Shown here: one piece after another, positions 50,123 to 62,772 of the stretch
Layout: each line of letters begins with the position of its first letter
Position numbering within the stretch: the stretch's first letter is position 1
Source of the DNA: Pseudomonas orientalis
GTDB lineage: Bacteria > Pseudomonadota > Gammaproteobacteria > Pseudomonadales > Pseudomonadaceae
DNA length: 64,000 nt
Direction: 5' to 3'
Assembly: GCF_001439815.1 (NCBI RefSeq)
Contig: NZ_JYLM01000007.1
Coordinates: 62,001-126,000 of the forward strand
Made by a program: the position numbers and the translations under genes
The notes under the pieces: generated by a model
What the model saw: the letters and a program-made list of their open reading frames with translations, nothing else
What the model was told of the DNA's origin: nothing
The model's database searches: none

Positions 50123-50995
50123 TTGACTGCTCCAGGTCCTTTGAATTCCACTGCAGGCTCGCTTTTTGTCGTGGCGACGCCCATTGGCAACCTGGACGAC
50201 ATCAGTGCCCGGGCCTTGAAGGTGTTGCGCGAGGTTAAATTGATCGCGGCCGAAGACACACGGCACTCCCAGAGGTTGATGCAGCATTTTGGAATCAGCA
50301 CGCCATTGGCGGCGTGCCATGAACACAATGAGCGTGAGGAGGGCAGCCGTTTTATCACCCGTTTGCTGGCCGGTGATGACGTTGCACTGATCTCCGACGC
50401 GGGCACGCCGCTGATTTCCGATCCCGGGTACCATCTGGTCCGCCAGGCGCGCGCCGCTGGTATCAATGTAGTGCCTGTTCCGGGAGCGTGCGCGCTGATC
50501 GCCGCATTATCTGCAGCCGGCTTGCCGTCGGACCGTTTTATTTTTGAAGGCTTCCTGCCCGCCAAGACGGTTGGGCGTCGCGCCCGTCTTCAGGCACTGA
50601 AGGAAGAGCCGCGCACCTTGATTTTCTACGAAGCGCCGCACCGCATCCTGGAATGCCTGCAGGATATGGAACTGGTATTCGGCGGCGAGCGCCTGGCGCT
50701 GCTGGCGCGTGAGTTGACCAAGACCTTCGAAACCCTCAAGGGCTTGCCCCTGGAAGAACTGCGTGGATTTGTCGAAGGCGACAGCAATCAGCAGCGTGGC
50801 GAGTGCGTGGTGCTGGTGGCCGGCTGGACGGCGCCAGAGAGTGAGGATGCGTTGGGTGGCGAGGCCATGCGCATCCTTGATCTGCTGCTCAAGGAAATGC
50901 CGCTCAAGCGTGCCGCCGCTCTTGCGGCGGAAATTACAGGGCTGCGCAAGAATGTGTTGTATCAAGCCGCGCTCGATAAACAGAAAGCCGAATAG
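50123..50995 (+). CDS. rsmI: 16S rRNA (cytidine1402-2'-O)-methyltransferase
   Basis: A 290-residue tetrapyrrole-methylase-fold enzyme (YraL/RsmI). The start of the domain is LFVVATPIGNLDDIS and the SAM region includes ALISDAGTPLISDPG. I chose TTG at 50123 because GAGG lies eight bases upstream and the family N-terminus fits; an in-frame ATG at 50090 is an alternative. It is divergent from lpoA and upstream of rnpB. Confidence 0.92.
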   Translation: MTAPGPLNSTAGSLFVVATPIGNLDDISARALKVLREVKLIAAEDTRHSQRLMQHFGISTPLAACHEHNEREEGSRFITRLLAGDDVALISDAGTPLISDPGYHLVRQARAAGINVVPVPGACALIAALSAAGLPSDRFIFEGFLPAKTVGRRARLQALKEEPRTLIFYEAPHRILECLQDMELVFGGERLALLARELTKTFETLKGLPLEELRGFVEGDSNQQRGECVVLVAGWTAPESEDALGGEAMRILDLLLKEMPLKRAAALAAEITGLRKNVLYQAALDKQKAE

Positions 50996-51090
50996 TTCCG
51001 GGGCCGGGCCGGTGTTTCGTCCGAACGTGATGGCAATGCTGCACTTTTAATACTTGTCCTGAAGCCCTCGTGCCGTTAACCTGCGCGGCG

Positions 51091-51446
51091 GAGAGTCGAT
51101 TGGACAGTCGCTGCCCTCTATGAAAATTAGGGGGGGGAGGAAAGTCCGGGCTCCATAGGGCGAAGTGCCAGGTAATGCCTGGGAGGCGTGAGCCTACGGA
51201 AAGTGCCACAGAAAATAACCGCCTAAGCACTTCGGTGCCGGTAAGGGTGAAAAGGTGCGGTAAGAGCGCACCGCACGACTGGCAACAGTTCGTGGCTAGG
51301 TAAACCCCACTTGGAGCAAGACCAAATAGGGTCCCAAGGCGTGGCCCGCGCTGGGACCGGGTAGGTTGCTAAAGATGTCCAGTGATGGCCATCGTAGACG
51401 AATGACTGTTCAAGACAGAACCCGGCTTACAGATCGACTCTCCACC
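51091..51446 (+). ncRNA. rnpB: RNase P RNA (M1 RNA), type A
   Basis: The catalytic RNA that trims tRNA 5' ends. Diagnostic segments are GAGGAAAGTCCGGGCTCC, the AGTGCCAGGTAATGCCTGGG region, GGGTGAAAAGGTGCGGTAAGAG, and the 3' CAAGACAGAACCCGGCTTA. The 5' GAGAGTCGAT pairs with 3' ATCGACTCTC (helix P1). An eight-G run precedes the first conserved block. Confidence 0.97.
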
Positions 51447-51452
51447 TTTTTT
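51437..51452 (+). terminator. T-run after rnpB
   Basis: The 3' strand of helix P1 is followed by CCACC and six T residues, the usual end of rnpB transcription. Confidence 0.6.
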
Positions 51453-51695
51453 CCTTCCGTCCGAAACTCGGGCAGAAACCGGTAGTAACGCAAGAATCCC
51501 TCCCTGCCAAATCATTGGCAGATGCGTCTTCGTAATACCAAAAAAATCTTACTCTTAATAAATTACTTTAACTTTGAGCCTCAGCTCTTTGAGTTTTTTG
51601 CGCTTGTTGAGTCAAAAACAACGCTGAAGTTGGGTTTCTCCTCTCGTTACGCTCGTAAATCTCCGTTCTGTAAGGCTTTTCCTTGTATCCGCGCC

Positions 51696-51725
51696 TTGAC
51701 GGTGTGGTGGGCGCATTCCTATAGT
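51696..51725 (+). promoter_or_regulatory. Sigma-70 promoter of mraZ
   Basis: TTGACG (51696-51701) and TATAGT (51720-51725) with an 18-base spacer. Transcription should start near 51732, at the first MraZ-type repeat. Confidence 0.75.
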
Positions 51726-51730
51726 GTGCG

Positions 51731-51760
51731 CAAGTGGCGGAAAGTGGCACAAAGTGGGTT
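51731..51760 (+). promoter_or_regulatory. MraZ operator repeats
   Basis: Three direct repeats of AAGTGG at exact 10-base steps (51731-51740, 51741-51750, 51751-51760). MraZ binds TGGGN-type repeats at 10-base spacing before its own gene, so this is the likely autoregulatory site. It overlaps the expected transcription start. Confidence 0.8.
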
Positions 51761-51799
51761 TTTTGAACGTAAAACGCTAAAATTTGGAGAAACGCATCT

Positions 51800-52255
51800 G
51801 TGTTTCGCGGAGCTAACGCTATCAGTCTCGATGCAAAAGGCCGTCTCGCCATGCCGAGCCGGTATCGTGACGAGCTCATTTCGCGAAGTTCAGGGCAGTT
51901 GATCATCACGATTGACGCCGTTGACCCTTGTTTATGTGTTTACCCCCTTGATGAGTGGGAGTTGATCGAAACCAAGTTGCGCGCGCTGCCTTCATTGCGT
52001 GAAGAAAACCGTCGCCTCCAGCGTTTGCTGATCGGTAATGCCGTCGACCTTGAACTCGATGGCAGCGGTCGTTTCCTGGTGCCTCCTCGTCTGCGCGAAT
52101 ACGCCCGGCTCGACAAGCGCGCCATGCTGGTAGGCCAGCTGAACAAGTTCCAATTGTGGGACGAAGATGCCTGGGATGCTGTTTCTGCAGCTGACCTGGC
52201 TGCTATTCAACAACCGGGCGCCATGCCTGATGAACTGCGTGATCTGATCCTGTGA
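51800..52255 (+). CDS. mraZ: Transcriptional regulator MraZ
   Basis: A 151-residue protein with two SpoVT/AbrB-like repeats, each with the DxxxR motif ([13 protein letters not shown]; later [13 protein letters not shown]). It represses the dcw operon. GTG start at 51800 follows GGAG and gives the family N-terminus [11 protein letters not shown]. Its stop overlaps the rsmH start. Confidence 0.95.
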   Translation: MFRGANAISLDAKGRLAMPSRYRDELISRSSGQLIITIDAVDPCLCVYPLDEWELIETKLRALPSLREENRRLQRLLIGNAVDLELDGSGRFLVPPRLREYARLDKRAMLVGQLNKFQLWDEDAWDAVSAADLAAIQQPGAMPDELRDLIL

Positions 52256-53195
52256 CTATTGATAGCGGCTTTAACCACATCACCGTACTGCTTGACGAAG
52301 CCGTTGAGGCTCTCGCCGTACGCGCGGATGGCTGCTATCTGGATGGCACCTTCGGCAGGGGCGGGCACAGTCGGTTGATACTCAGCCAGCTCGGGCCCGG
52401 CGGTAAGCTCCTCGGGTTCGACAAAGACCCTCAAGCGATTGCCACCGGGCAAGCGCTAGCGGCCGAAGACGGCCGCTTTGTCGTTGTGCAGCGCAGCTTT
52501 GCCGAGCTTGGCGCCGAAGTCGCCGAACGCGGTATGGCGGGCAAGGTGGCCGGGGTTTTGCTCGATCTGGGCGTGTCTTCGCCGCAGCTCGATGACCCCG
52601 AGCGCGGCTTCAGCTTCATGAACGACGGTCCCCTCGACATGCGCATGGACCCGACGCGGGGCGTCAGCGCCGCGCAGTTCATCGCTACCGCGCCCGTGGA
52701 AGAAATCGCCCGGGTATTCAAGGAGTACGGTGAGGAGCGCTTCGCCGGCCGTATGGCCCGCGCCGTGGTCGAGCGCCGCGAGATCCAGCCGTTCGAACGC
52801 ACCGCTGACCTGGCCGAAGTGCTGAAGGTCGCCAATCCGGCCTGGGAGAAGGGCAAGAACCCGGCAACCCGTGCGTTCCAGGGCCTGCGCATTCACGTCA
52901 ACAACGAATTGGGCGACCTGGAGGCCGGCCTCGAGGCTGCCCTCGAGGCGCTGGAAGTGGGCGGTCGCCTGGTGGTGATCAGTTTTCACTCCCTGGAAGA
53001 CCGCATCGTCAAGCTGTTCATGCGTCGCTTGGTCAAGGGCGAGTCCGACAACCTGCCGCGCAACCTGCCGGTGCGTTTCGAAGCCTTTGTGCCGAAAATC
53101 AAAATCCATGGCAAAGCGCAGTTCGCCTCCGAAGCCGAACTCAAGGCCAACCCACGTTCCCGCAGCGCCGTCATGCGCGTCGCGGAGAAGTTGCG

Positions 53196-53199
<4 letters not shown>
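52252..53199 (+). CDS. rsmH: 16S rRNA (cytosine1402-N4)-methyltransferase
   Basis: A 315-residue SAM-dependent methyltransferase (MraW). Motifs are [16 protein letters not shown] and [20 protein letters not shown]. It modifies C1402, the same base whose ribose RsmI methylates. GTG start overlaps the mraZ stop; stop overlaps ftsL. Confidence 0.96.
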
Positions 53200-55230
<2,031 letters not shown>

Positions 55231-55231
<1 letters not shown>

Positions 55232-56694
55232 TGTCTCTTAGCCTGAACAAGATTTTTGCCCACGCCGGCCGCGATCTGTTGATCCGCGAGTTGAGCCTGG
55301 ACAGCCGTACTGTACGCGCCGGTGACCTGTTCCTGGCGGTGCCCGGTGGCAAATTCGATGGCCGTGCGCACATTGCCGACGCCCTGCAGCGTGGCGCCGC
55401 CGCCGTGGCCTATGAAGTGGATGGCGCCACTGTGCTGCCAATCACCGATGTGCCGTTGATTCCGGTGAAGAACCTGGCCGCCCAGTTGTCCGACATTGCC
55501 GGGCGCTTCTATGGCGAGCCGAGCCGCCACCTCAACCTGGTGGGTGTGACCGGCACCAACGGCAAGACCAGCGTGACTCAACTGGTCGCCCAGGCGCTGG
55601 ACCTGCTGGGCCAGCACTGCGGCATCGTTGGCACCCTGGGCACCGGCTTTTATGGCGCGCTGCAAAGCGGCCTGCACACCACGCCGAACCCGATTGCCGT
55701 GCAAGCGACCCTGGCCGACCTGAAAAAGGCCGGCGCCAGGGCGGTTGCCATGGAAGTCTCGTCCCATGGCCTGGATCAGGGCCGCGTCACCGCGCTGGCG
55801 TTTGATGTGGCGGTGATGACCAACCTGTCCCGCGATCATCTGGATTACCACGGCACCATGGAGGCGTACGCCGCCGCCAAGGCCAGGCTGTTCGCCTGGA
55901 ACGATCTGAAATGCCGGGTGATCAACCTCGACGACGCGTTCGGCCGCCAGTTGGCTGCCGAAGACAGCGAAGCGCGCCTGATCAGCTACAGCCTGGAAGA
56001 TTCCAGCGCCTACTTGTATTGCCGCGAGGCCCAATTCAATGACGAAGGCGTGCGCGCTACGTTGGTCACCCCTCAGGGCGAGCACCATTTGCGCAGCACC
56101 TTGCTCGGTCGCTTCAACCTGAGCAATGTCCTCGCCGCTATCGGCGCGCTGCTCGGTCTGGATTACGCCCTCGACGAAATCCTCAAGGTCCTGCCGAAGC
56201 TGGAAGGCCCGGCCGGGCGCATGCAGCGCCTGGGTGGCGGTACGCAACCGCTGGTGGTGGTCGACTACGCTCACACCCCGGATGCACTGGAAAAAGTCCT
56301 GCTGGCGCTGCGCCCGCATGCCAAGGGCAAGCTGTTGTGCCTGTTCGGCTGCGGCGGCGACCGCGATCGCGGCAAGCGTCCGTTGATGGCCGAGATTGTC
56401 GAGCGCCTGGCTGACGGCGTGCTGGTGACCGACGATAATCCGCGCAGCGAAGACCCCGGCCGGATTTTCGACGATATCCGCGAAGGCTTCAAAGACACCG
56501 CCAACGTCACCTTCGTGGCCGGTCGCGGCGCAGCCATCGCTCAATTGATTGCCGGCGCCAGCGCGGATGACGTAGTGGTACTGGCCGGCAAAGGGCATGA
56601 GGACTACCAGGAAATCAATGGCGAGCGCCATGCCTTTTCCGATCTGGTCGAGGCGGATCGCGCCTTGACTGCCTGGGAGGTCGCCCATGCTTAA
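55231..56694 (+). CDS. murE: UDP-MurNAc-tripeptide synthetase
   Basis: A 487-residue Mur ligase adding the third amino acid. The ATP loop is GVTGTNGKTSVTQL (about 107-120) and the DDNPRSEDPG motif marks the meso-diaminopimelate-specific type, as expected in Gram-negatives. Start overlaps ftsI; stop overlaps murF. Confidence 0.97.
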
Positions 56695-58057
56695 GGCGAT
56701 GACATTCAGCCAGCTGACCCATTCCTTGTCGGCCCGCGTGCTGTCCAGCGATTGCACGTTCGACGGCGTCAGTATCGACAGCCGCAACATCAAGCCGGGC
56801 CAGTTGTTCGTCGCCCTCGCAGGGCCGCGCTTCGATGGTCACGACTACCTCAACGAAGTCGCCGCCAAAGGCGCCGTGGGTGCCCTGGTGCAACGTGAAG
56901 TGGCGCACGCCACCTTGCCGCAGTTGCTGGTTGCAGACACCCGCCTGGCCCTGGGTCAACTGGGCGCGCTGAACCGAGCCGCCTTCGACAAGCCGGTTGC
57001 CGCCGTCACCGGTTCCAGTGGCAAGACCACCGTCAAAGAGCTGTTGGCCGGCGTACTGCGCACGCGCGGGCCGGTGCTCGCCACCCGTGGCAACCTGAAC
57101 AATGATTTCGGCGCACCGCTGACCCTGCTCGAACTGGCCCCGGAACACACGGCGGCAGTAATCGAGTTGGGCGCTTCACGCCTCGGCGAGATTGCCTACA
57201 CCGTGGCGCTGACCAAGCCCCACGTCGCAATTATCAACAACGCCGGTACCGCCCATGTCGGTGAGTTCGGCGGCCCGGAAAAAATCGTCGAAGCCAAGGG
57301 TGAAATTCTTGAAGGCCTCGATGCGTCGGGCACCGCCGTACTGAACCTGGATGACAAGGCGTTCGAGACCTGGCGCGCACGCGCCGCCGGTCGCAAGGTG
57401 CTGACGTTTGCCGTGCTGAACGCCGCGGCCGATTTCCACGCCTCGAACATTACCGTCGATGCACGTGGCTGCCCGTCTTTCACCTTGCATACCCCGCAGG
57501 GCAATGAGCATGTGCAACTGAACCTGCTGGGCAACCATAACGTCGCCAACGCCCTGGCCGCCGCCGCTGCCGCTCACGCCCTGGGTGTGTCGCTGTTCGG
57601 CATCGCCACAGGCCTGGGCGCGGTGCAGCCGGTCAAGGGGCGCACCGTGGCGCAATTGGCCAGTAACGGCATGCGCGTGATCGATGACACCTACAACGCC
57701 AACCCGTCTTCCATCAATGCCGCCGTGGATCTGCTCAACGGCTTTGACGGCCGCAAGGTACTGGTACTGGGCGATATCGGCGAATTGGGCGACTGGGCCG
57801 AGCAAGGCCACCGCGAAGTCGGCGCCTATGCCGCCGGTAAAGTCGACGCGCTCTACGCCGTCGGCCCGAACATGGCTCACGCCGTCAACGCCTTCGGCCC
57901 CGGTGCGCGACATTTCGCGACCCAGGCCGAATTGATCCAGGCGTTGGCTGCGGCCGAGCACGATAAACACACAACCATTTTGATCAAGGGATCGCGCAGC
58001 GCGGTGATGGAAAACGTCGTCGCAGCCTTGTGTGGCTCAAGTACGGAGAAACATTAA
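56687..58057 (+). CDS. murF: UDP-MurNAc-pentapeptide synthetase
   Basis: A 456-residue Mur ligase adding D-Ala-D-Ala. The ATP loop is [13 protein letters not shown] (about 107-119) and [15 protein letters not shown] is a family block. It overlaps murE by eight bases; an internal ATG at 56699 is an alternative start. Confidence 0.96.
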   Translation: MLKAMTFSQLTHSLSARVLSSDCTFDGVSIDSRNIKPGQLFVALAGPRFDGHDYLNEVAAKGAVGALVQREVAHATLPQLLVADTRLALGQLGALNRAAFDKPVAAVTGSSGKTTVKELLAGVLRTRGPVLATRGNLNNDFGAPLTLLELAPEHTAAVIELGASRLGEIAYTVALTKPHVAIINNAGTAHVGEFGGPEKIVEAKGEILEGLDASGTAVLNLDDKAFETWRARAAGRKVLTFAVLNAAADFHASNITVDARGCPSFTLHTPQGNEHVQLNLLGNHNVANALAAAAAAHALGVSLFGIATGLGAVQPVKGRTVAQLASNGMRVIDDTYNANPSSINAAVDLLNGFDGRKVLVLGDIGELGDWAEQGHREVGAYAAGKVDALYAVGPNMAHAVNAFGPGARHFATQAELIQALAAAEHDKHTTILIKGSRSAVMENVVAALCGSSTEKH

Positions 58058-59139
58058 TGCTGCTGCTGCTGGCTGAGTATCTGCAACAGTTCCACAAAGG
58101 CTTCGCGGTCTTTCAGTACCTGACCCTGCGCGGGATCCTGGGTGTGCTGACCGCGCTGTGTTTGTCGCTGTTCCTGGGGCCGTGGATGATCCGCACCCTG
58201 CAGAACCTGCAAATTGGTCAATCGGTTCGCAATGACGGCCCGCAGTCGCACCTGTCCAAATCCGGCACCCCGACCATGGGGGGTGCGTTGATCCTGTCGT
58301 CCATCGGCGTCAGCACCTTGCTCTGGGCCGACCTGCATAACCGCTATGTGTGGGTGGTGCTGCTGGTGACCCTGCTGTTCGGCGCCATTGGCTGGGTGGA
58401 TGACTACCGCAAAGTGATCGAGAAAAACTCCAAGGGCCTGCCAAGCCGCTGGAAGTATTTCTGGCAGTCGGTATTCGGCCTGGCGGCGGCGATCTTCCTG
58501 TACACCACCGCGCCAAGCGCCGTGGAGACCACCTTGATCATCCCGATGCTCAAGGACGCCAGCATTCCACTGGGCATCGGCTTCGTGGTGCTGACCTATT
58601 TCGTGATTGTCGGCTCCAGCAACGCGGTGAACCTGACCGACGGCCTCGACGGCCTGGCGATCATGCCGACGGTGATGGTGGGCGGCGCGCTCGGCATCTT
58701 CTGCTACCTGTCGGGTAACGTGAAATTCGCTGAATACCTGCTGATTCCCTATGTGCCGGGCGCGGGTGAGCTGATCGTGTTCTGCGGCGCGCTGATCGGA
58801 GCCGGCCTGGGATTCCTGTGGTTCAACACCTACCCGGCGCAAGTCTTCATGGGCGACGTCGGCGCACTGGCGCTGGGCGCGGCCCTGGGCACCATCGCGG
58901 TGATCGTGCGCCAGGAAATCGTGCTGTTCATCATGGGCGGTGTGTTCGTGATGGAAACCCTGTCGGTGGTCATCCAGGTGGCTTCCTTCAAATTGACCGG
59001 GCGCCGCGTATTCCGCATGGCTCCGATTCACCACCACTTTGAACTCAAGGGCTGGCCCGAGCCGCGCGTGATCGTCCGTTTCTGGATCATCACCGTGATT
59101 CTGGTACTGGTCGGCCTTGCCACCCTGAAACTGAGGTAG
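58057..59139 (+). CDS. mraY: Phospho-MurNAc-pentapeptide transferase
   Basis: A 360-residue integral membrane enzyme making lipid I. Ten helices; active-site blocks are the WVDDYRK Asp pair and [15 protein letters not shown]. The ATG at 58057 shares a base with the murF TAA (TAATG). Confidence 0.97.
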   Translation: MLLLLAEYLQQFHKGFAVFQYLTLRGILGVLTALCLSLFLGPWMIRTLQNLQIGQSVRNDGPQSHLSKSGTPTMGGALILSSIGVSTLLWADLHNRYVWVVLLVTLLFGAIGWVDDYRKVIEKNSKGLPSRWKYFWQSVFGLAAAIFLYTTAPSAVETTLIIPMLKDASIPLGIGFVVLTYFVIVGSSNAVNLTDGLDGLAIMPTVMVGGALGIFCYLSGNVKFAEYLLIPYVPGAGELIVFCGALIGAGLGFLWFNTYPAQVFMGDVGALALGAALGTIAVIVRQEIVLFIMGGVFVMETLSVVIQVASFKLTGRRVFRMAPIHHHFELKGWPEPRVIVRFWIITVILVLVGLATLKLR

Positions 59140-59145
59140 AAACGA

Positions 59146-60492
59146 GTGTCCCTGATCGCTTCAGACCACTTCCGCATCGTTGTCGGCCTCGGCAAGAGCG
59201 GCATGTCCCTGGTTCGCTTCCTGGCGAACCGGGGCACGTCGTTCGCCGTGGCCGATACGCGGGAAAATCCACCGGAGCTGGTCACGCTGCGCCGTGACTA
59301 CCCGCACGTGGAAGTGCGCTGTGGCGAACTGGATGTCGAATTTCTGTGCCGCGCCGATGAGCTCTACGTGAGCCCTGGCCTGGCGCTGGCCACACCGGCC
59401 CTGCAAGCCGCCGCGGCGCGTGGCGTGAAGCTGTCCGGCGATATCGACCTGTTTGCGCGTAACGCCAAGGCGCCGATCGTGGCCATCAGCGGCTCCAACG
59501 CGAAAAGCACCGTGACCACCCTGGTCGGCGAGATGGCGATGGCTGCCGGCAAGCGCGTGGCGGTGGGCGGCAATCTCGGCATGCCTGCGCTGGACCTGCT
59601 CAACGACGATGTCGAGCTGTACGTGATGGAGCTGTCGAGCTTTCAGCTGGAAACCACCCACGACCTCGGTGCCGAAGTGGCGACCGTGTTGAACGTGAGT
59701 GAAGACCACATGGACCGCTACAGCGGCCTGCCGGCCTACCACCTGGCCAAGCACCGGATCTTCCGGGGGGCGAAGCAATTTGTGGTCAACCGCCAGGATG
59801 CCCTGAGCCGTCCGTTGATAGGCGAGGGCATGCCATGCTGGACTTTCGGCCTGGGCAAGCCCGACTTCAAGGGGTTCGGCATTCGCGAAGAGAACGGCGA
59901 GAAATACCTGGCCTTCGAATTCCAGAACCTGATGCCGGTGCGCGAACTGAAAATCCGTGGCGCCCATAACCAATCCAACGCGTTGGCAGCCTTGGCGCTC
60001 GGCCACGCGGTGGGCCTGCCGTTCGACGCCATGCTCGCCGCCCTGCGCACGTTCGCCGGCCTCGAGCACCGCTGCCAGTGGGTGCGCGACCTCGGTGGCG
60101 TCAGCTATTACAACGATTCCAAGGCCACCAATGTCGGGGCTGCCCTGGCGGCCATCGAGGGCCTGGGTGCCGATATCGACGGCAAGCTGGTGCTGATCGC
60201 CGGTGGCGACGGCAAGGGTGCCGACTTCAAGGACCTTAAAGGTCCGGTGGCTGCGCATTGCCGCGCCGTGGTGCTGATGGGCCGCGATTCGGACCTGATC
60301 GCCGCCGCCTTGGGTGACGCCGTGCCGCAGGTGCGTGCCACATCCCTGGACGACGCGATTGCCCAGTGCAAAGCCCTGGCCCAGCCGGGTGATGCGGTGC
60401 TGCTGTCGCCGGCCTGCGCCAGTTTCGACATGTTCAAGAACTATGAAGAGCGCGGCCAGTTGTTCGCCCGCGCCGTGGAGGCTTTGGCATGA
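59146..60492 (+). CDS. murD: UDP-MurNAc-L-Ala:D-Glu ligase
   Basis: A 448-residue Mur ligase adding D-Glu. The ATP loop is ISGSNAKSTVTTL, a Pseudomonas-type variant of GTNGKST. GTG start six bases after mraY. It overlaps ftsW by four bases. Confidence 0.95.
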   Translation: MSLIASDHFRIVVGLGKSGMSLVRFLANRGTSFAVADTRENPPELVTLRRDYPHVEVRCGELDVEFLCRADELYVSPGLALATPALQAAAARGVKLSGDIDLFARNAKAPIVAISGSNAKSTVTTLVGEMAMAAGKRVAVGGNLGMPALDLLNDDVELYVMELSSFQLETTHDLGAEVATVLNVSEDHMDRYSGLPAYHLAKHRIFRGAKQFVVNRQDALSRPLIGEGMPCWTFGLGKPDFKGFGIREENGEKYLAFEFQNLMPVRELKIRGAHNQSNALAALALGHAVGLPFDAMLAALRTFAGLEHRCQWVRDLGGVSYYNDSKATNVGAALAAIEGLGADIDGKLVLIAGGDGKGADFKDLKGPVAAHCRAVVLMGRDSDLIAAALGDAVPQVRATSLDDAIAQCKALAQPGDAVLLSPACASFDMFKNYEERGQLFARAVEALA

Positions 60493-61712
60493 GCCTCAAC
60501 CTGAGAAACATCATCAAGCCGTACCCGTCGCCGATCATTACCGGGCGCGGCATCGACCTTGATTTCCCAATGCTCGCCGGTTGTCTGGCGCTGCTCGGCC
60601 TGGGCCTGGTGATGATCACCTCGGCATCTTCCGAAGTGGCCGCCGTGCAGTCGGGCAATACCCTGTACATGATGATCCGTCACCTGGTGTACCTGGTGAT
60701 CGGTCTCGGCGCGTGCATCGTCACCATGATGATTCCGATCGCCACCTGGCAGCGCCTGGGTTGGCTGATGCTGATCGGTGCGTTCGGCTTGCTGGTCATG
60801 GTGATCCTGCCCGGCATCGGCCGCGAGGTGAACGGTTCGATGCGCTGGATCGGCTTCGGTGCGTTCAACGTACAGCCGTCGGAAATCGCCAAGGTGTTCG
60901 TGGTGATTTACCTGGCCGGCTACCTGGTACGCCGTCAGAAAGAAGTGCGCGAAAGCTGGATGGGCTTCTTCAAGCCGTTCATCGTGTTGCTGCCCATGGC
61001 CGGTCTGCTGCTGATGGAACCCGACTTCGGCGCCACCGTGGTGATGATGGGCGCCGCCGCCGCGATGCTGTTCCTCGGCGGTGTCGGCCTGTTCCGCTTC
61101 ACCTTGATGGTGGTGCTGGCCGTCGCGGCGGTCACGATCCTGGTGCAGGCGCAACCCTACCGGATGGCGCGCCTGATTACTTTTACCGACCCGTGGTCCG
61201 ACCAGTTCGGTTCCGGCTACCAGCTGACCCAGGCGTTGATCGCTTTCGGGCGCGGCGAGTGGCTGGGCGTGGGCCTGGGCAACAGCGTGCAGAAGCAGTT
61301 CTACCTGCCGGAAGCGCATACCGACTTCGTGTTCTCGGTCCTCGCCGAAGAACTGGGCGTGGTCGGTTCGCTGTGCACCGTCGCGCTGTTCGTGTTCGTG
61401 TGCGTGCGCGGCATGTACATCGGCCTGTGGGCCGAAAAGGCCAAACAGTATTTCGCCGCCTATGTGGCGTACGGCTTGTCGTTCCTGTGGATCGGCCAGT
61501 TCCTGATCAATATCGGCGTGAACGTCGGTTTGCTGCCGACCAAGGGCCTGACCTTGCCGTTCCTCAGTTACGGCGGCAGTTCGCTGGTGATTTGCTGCGC
61601 TTGCCTTGGCTTGTTGCTGCGCATCGAGTGGGAAAGTCGCACGCACCTGGGCAGCGAAGAGATGGAGTTCAGCGAAAGCGACTTCGCCGAGGAGCCGACC
61701 CATGGGCGCTAA
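60489..61712 (+). CDS. ftsW: Septal peptidoglycan glycosyltransferase FtsW
   Basis: A 407-residue SEDS protein with about ten helices. Family blocks include LPMAGLLLMEPDFGATVV and LPTKGLTLPFLSYGGSSLV. It polymerises septal glycan with FtsI. It overlaps murD and murG. Confidence 0.97.
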   Translation: MSLNLRNIIKPYPSPIITGRGIDLDFPMLAGCLALLGLGLVMITSASSEVAAVQSGNTLYMMIRHLVYLVIGLGACIVTMMIPIATWQRLGWLMLIGAFGLLVMVILPGIGREVNGSMRWIGFGAFNVQPSEIAKVFVVIYLAGYLVRRQKEVRESWMGFFKPFIVLLPMAGLLLMEPDFGATVVMMGAAAAMLFLGGVGLFRFTLMVVLAVAAVTILVQAQPYRMARLITFTDPWSDQFGSGYQLTQALIAFGRGEWLGVGLGNSVQKQFYLPEAHTDFVFSVLAEELGVVGSLCTVALFVFVCVRGMYIGLWAEKAKQYFAAYVAYGLSFLWIGQFLINIGVNVGLLPTKGLTLPFLSYGGSSLVICCACLGLLLRIEWESRTHLGSEEMEFSESDFAEEPTHGR

Positions 61713-62772
61713 CGTGCTGATCATGGCCGGCGGCACCGGAGGCCACGTGTTCCCGGCCCTGGCCTGCGCGCGCGAATTCCAGAACCGTGGCTACAGCGTG
61801 CACTGGTTGGGCACGCCGCGTGGCATCGAGAACGAGCTGGTGCCGAACGCCGGTCTGCCGCTGCACCTGATCAACGTCACCGGATTGCGTGGCAAGGGCA
61901 AGCTGTCCCTGCTCAAGGCGCCGTTCGTGTTGCTCAAGGCTGTAATGCAGGCACGTAAAGTCATTCGTGAGGTGAAGCCTGTGTGTGTACTCGGCTTTGG
62001 CGGTTATGTGACCGGCCCCGGTGGCGTGGCGGCAAAACTTGCCGGTGTGCCGGTGATCGTGCACGAACAGAACGCCGTCGCCGGTACCGCCAACCGTTTG
62101 CTGGTGCCCCTGGCCGCACGGGTGTGTGAAGCCTTCCCGAACACCTTCGCGGCTTCGGACAAACGCCGCACCACCGGTAACCCGGTGCGCACCGAGCTGT
62201 TCATGGGCATTGCCCGTGAGGCGCTGGCCGGACGCAAGGCACATCTGCTGATCCTCGGCGGCAGCCTGGGCGCCGAGCCACTGAACAAATTGCTGCCTGA
62301 AGCCGTTGCGCAACTGCCTGAAGCGCTGCGCCCGGAGATCTTCCATCAGGCCGGCAAAAACCACGATGAAGTCACCGCCACGCGCTATCGCGAAGCCGGT
62401 GTCGAGGCGAACGTACAGCCCTTCATCCAAGACATGGCCCACGCCTATGGCTGGGCCGACCTGGTGGTCTGTCGCGCTGGTGCGCTGACCATCAGTGAAC
62501 TGGCCGCCGCCGGTCTGCCGTCGTTGCTGGTGCCTCTGCCCCATGCCATCGACGATCACCAGACCCGCAACGCCGAATATTTGGCCGGGGAGGGCGCTGC
62601 CTTCCTGCTGCCGCAAAGAACGACTGGCGCCGCCGATTTGGCCGCACGCCTGACCGAGGTTTTGATGCAACCGGAACGACTCAACAGCATGGCGAGCACC
62701 GCAAGCCGCCTGGCCAAACCTGACGCAACCCGCACCGTGGTCGATATCTGCCTGGAGGTGGCCCATGGTTGA
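61702..62772 (+). CDS. murG: Undecaprenyl-PP-MurNAc-pentapeptide GlcNAc transferase
   Basis: A 356-residue GT-B glycosyltransferase making lipid II. Glycine-rich loop [14 protein letters not shown] at 8-21; UDP-GlcNAc site blocks are [10 protein letters not shown] and [24 protein letters not shown]. Overlaps ftsW by 11 bases and murC by eight. Confidence 0.97.
   Translation: MGANVLIMAGGTGGHVFPALACAREFQNRGYSVHWLGTPRGIENELVPNAGLPLHLINVTGLRGKGKLSLLKAPFVLLKAVMQARKVIREVKPVCVLGFGGYVTGPGGVAAKLAGVPVIVHEQNAVAGTANRLLVPLAARVCEAFPNTFAASDKRRTTGNPVRTELFMGIAREALAGRKAHLLILGGSLGAEPLNKLLPEAVAQLPEALRPEIFHQAGKNHDEVTATRYREAGVEANVQPFIQDMAHAYGWADLVVCRAGALTISELAAAGLPSLLVPLPHAIDDHQTRNAEYLAGEGAAFLLPQRTTGAADLAARLTEVLMQPERLNSMASTASRLAKPDATRTVVDICLEVAHG

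Larger units (their letters stand above)
51453..51799 (+). promoter_or_regulatory. rnpB-mraZ gap with promoter of the dcw cluster
   Basis: No gene seen. A CTGCCAA/TTGGCAG hairpin lies at 51505-51522. The stretch about 51530-51680 is clearly AT-richer than its surroundings. The 3' part holds a strong sigma-70-type promoter and MraZ-type repeats described separately. Confidence 0.6.

Noticed and set aside
51522-51909. Overlapping frames between rnpB and mraZ
   Set aside because: They cross the mraZ promoter and operator, have no good start, and show biased, AT-driven composition.
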